Shown: positions 60,331-64,000 of the stretch, in pieces
How the letters are laid out: each line of letters opens with the position of its first letter
How positions within the stretch are numbered: position 1 is the first letter of the stretch
Source: G965220075 sp965220075
GTDB taxonomy: Bacteria > Chloroflexota > UBA11872
Direction of reading: 5' to 3'
DNA length: 64,000 bases
Assembly (NCBI GenBank): GCA_965220075.1
Contig: OZ244806.1
Location: 248,001-312,000, forward strand
The notes under the pieces: model-generated
Databases searched by the model: none
The model's input: only the letters and a program-made list of their open reading frames with translations
Told to the model about the DNA's origin: nothing
Translations under genes and position numbers: made by a program

Positions 60331-61365
60331 CTACGCGCGGCCGGCGGCGCTGAGCACGCGTTCCAGAAACTCGAGCGCGGCCGCGCTGCCGAGCTCGTGT
60401 CCCCCGTCGAACTCGTCCAGCTCGAGGTGCCCGAGGGCGCCCGCCGCCGCGTAAATCCGCCGCAGGTGCGCGAAGGCCGCGCGAGCGGACTCGATGGGGA
60501 AGCCGCGATCCGCGCGCCCGGCTTGGATCAGCAGCGGACGCGGTGCGATCAGGCCGTGAATGTCGGCCAGGTCGGCTAGCGCGTAGACGCCCGGCAAGAA
60601 CTGCGAGCCGCAGAAGTTCCCCTGCTCGAGGGCGTACGCGCGGAAGGTGCTCAGGTAGCCGCTCACCACCGCCGCGCGCAGGCGCTCGTCCAGCGCGGCC
60701 AGGTACATGGCGCGGGTGCCGCCGAAGGACAGACCGGCGCATGCGATGCGCGTGGGATCGACCTCCGGGCGGGAGGCCAGGTAGTCCACGGCCCGACCAT
60801 CGTCCCTAACGGTCAGCGCCATCAGGCTCCCGCCGAACAGCGCCAGCTTCAGCTGGTTGACATTGCAACCGTCCCGCCCGCCGTAGCGCCCGAAGCCCGC
60901 GGCGCGCTCGCCGAAGCCGACGGCGTCGGGCGCGAGCACCACGAACCCGCGCTCCGCGCAGCGGCGTCCAAAGGCGTCGTAGATGCCGGGATGATCCGAA
61001 CGCGTTACAAGGTCGCGCTTGCCGCCGCCGTGCCCGTGCAGCGCCAACACGGCGGGAGCGGGGTTGGCCGCGTCGACCCCGTCCGGAATCAGGAGGTAGG
61101 CGGGCGCGTCGACCCCGGGCATGGTTCGATAGACGACCTTGTGCCGCACGTAGCCCGGGAAGCTCCGGGCCGCGACGGTTACGGCGTCCAGCGGGACGGG
61201 CGGCGGCGGCGGCCCCAGCAAGCCGCGGATCCGCGACGCCAACTCCCGGCGCCAGCTCGCGAATGACCGGCCGCCGCGAAATCCGAGGGCCGGCGCGTGA
61301 CCGCCATCGAGGTCGGCCACGTAAACGTCGAAGTCAAACGAGAATTCGCGCTCTTGCGGCGTCAC
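60331..61365 (-). CDS. Alpha/beta hydrolase, acetyl-xylan-esterase or dienelactone-hydrolase type
   Basis: 344 residues. VLALHGHGGGKRDL is the oxyanion region. CAGLSFGGTRAMYLA carries the nucleophile in GxSxG form. Later DRGFPIE and GGHELGS probably hold the Asp and His of the triad. RFGRRCAERGFVVLAPDAVGFGERA is typical of the DUF1749/abhydrolase_7 type of esterases. No signal peptide. Substrate unknown, possibly carbohydrate esters. Confidence 0.75.
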   Translation of the reverse strand: MTPQEREFSFDFDVYVADLDGGHAPALGFRGGRSFASWRRELASRIRGLLGPPPPPVPLDAVTVAARSFPGYVRHKVVYRTMPGVDAPAYLLIPDGVDAANPAPAVLALHGHGGGKRDLVTRSDHPGIYDAFGRRCAERGFVVLAPDAVGFGERAAGFGRYGGRDGCNVNQLKLALFGGSLMALTVRDDGRAVDYLASRPEVDPTRIACAGLSFGGTRAMYLAALDERLRAAVVSGYLSTFRAYALEQGNFCGSQFLPGVYALADLADIHGLIAPRPLLIQAGRADRGFPIESARAAFAHLRRIYAAAGALGHLELDEFDGGHELGSAAALEFLERVLSAAGRA

Positions 61366-61608
61366 GCGTGAACCCCACGCGCGGGTAGCCGCGCAAGTAG
61401 AAGCGCACGCGCGCTGCCCGATCCACGAGGGGAGCCGGACAGACGTTTGCCAAGGGGGTGGATCATCGCGCCGTGTCCGTTCCGCGCCGCCGCCGGGGGC
61501 GCCCCAACGGGCGCGCCGACGTTAGCGCACGGACGCAACGCGCCGCTGTGCGCGCCTGGTTTGAATACTCTATGGGCGGCGCGATGGGCGGAGAGGAGCA
61601 AGGCGGCG

Positions 61609-62334
61609 GTGGGAGCTGAAGGCGACGGCGAGGCGGCGGAGCTGCTGGAGGTGACCGACGCGGACGGGTGCGGCACCGGAGAGATCCTGCCCCGCGGCGC
61701 CTTGCACCGCCGAGGCGCTTGGCACCGCACGCGCAGCGTATGGGTGCTGCTGCGCGAGCCCGCGGGCCCGGCGCTGTTGCTGCAGAAGCGCGGCGCCCAC
61801 AAGCAGGCCGCGCCGGGCCGCTTGGACGCGAGCGCCGCGGGACACGTCAGGCCGGGCGAGCTGGACCCCTGGCGAGAGGTGCAGGAAGAGCTGGGGAGGC
61901 GGCCCAAGCCCGGCGAAGCCCTGCCGATTGGAACCCGGCGGCAAGTCTATGACCTGGGCCCCGGCGGGATCGATCGTGAAGTGCAAGAGCTCTGGCTGTG
62001 GCGCTGTCCCTACGCCTTGCAGCAATTCCGCCCGGCCGCGCCGGAAGTGGCCGCCTTGGTAGCCGCGCCGGTCGCACAGCTGGGTCGCTTGCTGACGGGC
62101 GAGTTGGACGGACTGGCGGTTCCCGTGTGCTGGGCCGGGCCGGCCGGCACCCCACGACGCACGGGCCGACTGCGCATCGACGCGGCGCAATTCTTGCCCG
62201 GCGACGCGCCCTACGTTGCGCATATCGCCGAGCTGGCGCGGCGCTGCGCCGCGGGCGAGCAGGGCCTGGCATACGACACCCGGCTCGACCCGCCCCAGTT
62301 GAGCGCGCCGCTGGAGCGGTCTAGCGAATCTTGA
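61609..62334 (+). CDS. NUDIX hydrolase/isopentenyl-diphosphate-isomerase-like protein
   Basis: 241 residues from the GTG at 61609, chosen because a GAGGAGCAAGG precedes it and the NUDIX fold starts soon after; the open frame begins further upstream. The box is AAGHVRPGELDPWREVQEELGRRP, the arrangement of IDI-like NUDIX proteins, though it lacks one of the usual box acids. It could hydrolyse a nucleotide-like diphosphate. It overlaps the LiaF-like gene end by 14 bases, in convergent orientation. Confidence 0.7.
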   Translation: MGAEGDGEAAELLEVTDADGCGTGEILPRGALHRRGAWHRTRSVWVLLREPAGPALLLQKRGAHKQAAPGRLDASAAGHVRPGELDPWREVQEELGRRPKPGEALPIGTRRQVYDLGPGGIDREVQELWLWRCPYALQQFRPAAPEVAALVAAPVAQLGRLLTGELDGLAVPVCWAGPAGTPRRTGRLRIDAAQFLPGDAPYVAHIAELARRCAAGEQGLAYDTRLDPPQLSAPLERSSES

Positions 62335-63244
62335 CGCTGCTGGCCCCCGCGTTGACCGTGATGTCGGCTCGATTGTCCGCCCCGTCGTAGTCAGGCGATC
62401 GATACGTCTCGGCGCCCACCTTGGGGAAGCGATTCTCGTCCACCTCGATAGACGACACGCCGCCGGAGACGTGAATCTGCGCGGCCACGTCGGCGGGCAC
62501 CCGGATATCGAGCGAGGCGGCGCCGATGTCGAAGTAGGCCCGTATCTGTCCGGCTGCCAGCGGCAGGGTGACGCGCGCGTCGGTGGCGCCAATCTCGAGA
62601 TCGAGCAGCTTGATGTTGAGACGCGCCAGGTCGAGGCGTACCCGGGCCGCGCCGCCGGCCAAACGAATCTCGGTGGGGACGTCTTCGAGCAACTGCAAGT
62701 GCCAAGTCTCAGTCGGATGGTTGCCGAAAAAGGGGATGCGGAAGCGCCGCGCCAGATCGCTCGTCAGCGAGACGCGGCGGGTTCCGGCCTGATCGGTCAC
62801 ACTGGTTTGCAAAGCGCGGTCGCCGGCGTGAGTCGTGAGCGCGCCGTCCACCAGCAGGCCGGGATTGGCGCCCGAGACGACCGTCAGGTCGCCGCCGGCG
62901 ATGTTCAGGTCCAGTTGCAGCGCGGAGGCGCCCTGCGCGGCCACGCGAATGGGCTCCTCCACCCGCTCGCTCACCACGCTCGTACCGGCGGCGGAGAGCC
63001 CCCAGGCAGTGCCGAGCGTGCCGAGCAGTAAGAGCAGCGCGGCGGCCGAGCCTATCCAAGTGTGAATCCGCGACAGGAGCAGGTTGGCGCCGGCGGCGAG
63101 CAGCAGAACCGGCCATAGCGGCCAGAGAACGTCGAAATAGGATTGCGGCAGCGCACCCAGATTCCAGAGCAGGAGCAGCAGGCCGGCCAGCGCCACCGAG
63201 CCGGCAAAGGCGAACCCGCGAGAGCGGGCGCGGTAGCTCTCCAT
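62321..63244 (-). CDS. LiaF-like membrane protein with DUF4097-type beta-repeat domain
   Basis: 307 residues. The N-terminal half has four hydrophobic segments (VALAGLLLLLWNLGALPQSYFDVLWPLWPVLLLAAG). A polar region of beta strands follows with repeated signatures of adhesin-like (DUF4097/LiaF C-terminal) sheets: LDLNIAGGDLTVVSGANPGLLVDG, VRLDLARLNIKLLDLEIGATDARVTLP, LDIRVPADVAAQIHVSGGVSSIEVD. Such proteins control envelope-stress sensing. The ATG overlaps the PspC-like gene stop (TGATG), so the pair is co-translated. Confidence 0.75.
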   Translation of the reverse strand: MESYRARSRGFAFAGSVALAGLLLLLWNLGALPQSYFDVLWPLWPVLLLAAGANLLLSRIHTWIGSAAALLLLLGTLGTAWGLSAAGTSVVSERVEEPIRVAAQGASALQLDLNIAGGDLTVVSGANPGLLVDGALTTHAGDRALQTSVTDQAGTRRVSLTSDLARRFRIPFFGNHPTETWHLQLLEDVPTEIRLAGGAARVRLDLARLNIKLLDLEIGATDARVTLPLAAGQIRAYFDIGAASLDIRVPADVAAQIHVSGGVSSIEVDENRFPKVGAETYRSPDYDGADNRADITVNAGASSVKIR

Positions 63245-63873
63245 CAGGAACGCCGGGAGTAGATGACGGCTGCCCCGATCCCGATGAGGATCAGCGGCCA
63301 TAGGTTCCAGGGATTGAAGAAGGCGAACATCCCGAGGGAGTCGATCAGCGCGATGCCGCCGACAACCACCAGGATCACTCCGAAGATGGAGCCGCTTTTC
63401 CAGCGGCGGGCAGGCGCTGGCGCGCTGGCGCGCGGCTGCGGCTCGGCCGGGGCGGCCGGCGGACTCGCGCCCGCGCTAGGTTCGGTATCGCTTGCGGCGG
63501 GGTCCAAGGGCGCGGGTGTGGCCGCGTCATCGGCCGTTTCCGCGGGCGCGGCAGCTTCCGAGGTTGCGGGTGGGGTCGCGTCGTCGGCCGTTTCGGGCGA
63601 TGCGGCCGCGTCGGGGGGCATGGGTGTGGCCGTATCGCCGGCCGTTCCCGCCGGCGCGGCAGGCGCCTCGAAGCCCGCGCCGCTGCGGGCGGCGGATGGC
63701 GTGATTACAGCCATCACGGCGTAGACGATGATCGCCATACCGCCGGAGAAAATTGCCGCTAGCACCCATAGCAGCCGCACGAGCACCGGGTCGAGGTCGG
63801 AATACTCAGCCATCCCGCCGCACACGCCGGTCATCATCCGGTCGGTTGAGCTGCGATAGAGCCGTTGCCCCAT
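63244..63873 (-). CDS. PspC-domain protein with C-terminal LiaI/LiaF-type membrane pair
   Basis: 209 residues. The first 60 (RLYRSSTDRMMTGVCGGMAEYSDLDPVLVRLLWVLAAIFSGGMAIIVYAVMAVITP) are a PspC domain with the characteristic CGG..AEY...D...VR. About 80 residues of Ala/Pro/Thr/Asp-rich linker follow. Two hydrophobic segments (GVILVVVGGIALIDSLGMFAFF and WNLWPLILIGIGAAVIYS) end the protein. PspC-like proteins act in the phage-shock or membrane-stress response. It begins an operon with the LiaF-like gene. Confidence 0.85.
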   Translation of the reverse strand: MGQRLYRSSTDRMMTGVCGGMAEYSDLDPVLVRLLWVLAAIFSGGMAIIVYAVMAVITPSAARSGAGFEAPAAPAGTAGDTATPMPPDAAASPETADDATPPATSEAAAPAETADDAATPAPLDPAASDTEPSAGASPPAAPAEPQPRASAPAPARRWKSGSIFGVILVVVGGIALIDSLGMFAFFNPWNLWPLILIGIGAAVIYSRRS

Positions 63874-64000
63874 GGTGTCCGCCTAAGTTCGATTTACGTC
63901 CAGCATCAAGGTAGCCAGCCGCGCGGCCGGCGCCATCGCCCAAACGCAGTAACTTCGCGAGCGCGCGCCCGGCCAAAAGGACTAGCCGCGGCGCCCCCGC
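63874..64000. other. Intergenic end of the window
   Basis: No feature is supported in the last 127 bases. Confidence 0.4.

Overview
The window is 64 kb of GC-rich bacterial chromosome. Gene content points to a Gram-positive-like or monoderm environmental bacterium: ParA/ParB with a parS site, DnaA, RecA, a class A penicillin-binding protein, LspA, an octanoyl/lipoyl transferase, PspC/LiaF-type membrane proteins, and secreted proteins made of propeller repeats with a Chloroflexota flavour. Chloroflexota is my best guess. It rests on family impressions only, with no phylogeny behind it.

Layout. 0-2.5 kb is a lower-GC accessory patch with a frameshifted restriction-endonuclease-like gene and its partner. 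2.5-7.2 kb holds a PH-domain membrane protein, a type I sulfatase carrying a repeat element inside its reading frame, and a secreted propeller protein. 7.3-15.5 kb (+) is a compact phage-type operon: major capsid protein, connector or tail-like structural proteins, fibre, bifunctional endolysin and small membrane proteins. 15.5-18 kb has a retropepsin plus DUF5678-like pair, a degraded HigBA and an orphan ABC-2 permease. 18-25.4 kb is metabolic and housekeeping (methyltransferase, LipM/LplA-like protein, tRNA-Arg, lspA, cyclophilin, SPFH protein, Zn-alcohol dehydrogenase) plus a duplicated membrane protein, one copy frameshifted. 25.5-33.7 kb has a Rieske protein, recA, uspA, prs, ggt, a NifU-C protein, a DUF3179 protein and tRNA-fMet. 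34-36.5 kb has a PIN toxin, an enolase-superfamily enzyme and a second retropepsin plus DUF5678-like pair. 36.6-40.3 kb (-) is a phage packaging operon (portal, small ORF, TerS-like, TerL). 40.35-41.6 kb is an IS481-type element. 41.7-45.3 kb is GH127, formylglycine-generating enzyme and an XRE regulator. Diverging from the regulator, 45.4-46.8 kb (+) has two overlapping genes, the second resembling a capsid scaffold. 46.8-55.4 kb contains a second propeller protein and the replication-origin region (parS, parB, parA, DnaA boxes, dnaA), a VTT membrane protein and a ThDP enzyme. 55.5-64 kb has repeats, PBP1A, a LysM/SH3 protein, an esterase, a NUDIX protein and LiaF/PspC-type proteins.

The most notable feature is that capsid, packaging, lysis and putative scaffold genes of one phage-type particle sit in three clusters spread over about 39 kb. 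Essential chromosomal genes lie between them, and no integrase, replication or recognisable lysogeny genes are present. The capsid and packaging operons have near-identical promoters: a TTGYGT -35, a 17-bp spacer containing TTAC-N4-GTAA, and a TATAGT/TACTAT -10. The third cluster has a related upstream motif. This suggests one dispersed, co-regulated, domesticated particle, either a gene-transfer-agent-like element or a decayed prophage broken up by rearrangement. Each of the two larger phage clusters is directly adjoined by a retropepsin/DUF5678-like pair.

The 3.6-kb sulfatase depends on a formylglycine modification that the FGE at 43.7 kb could supply. Several dispersed repeat families occur throughout and have entered the 3' coding parts of the sulfatase and lspA genes.
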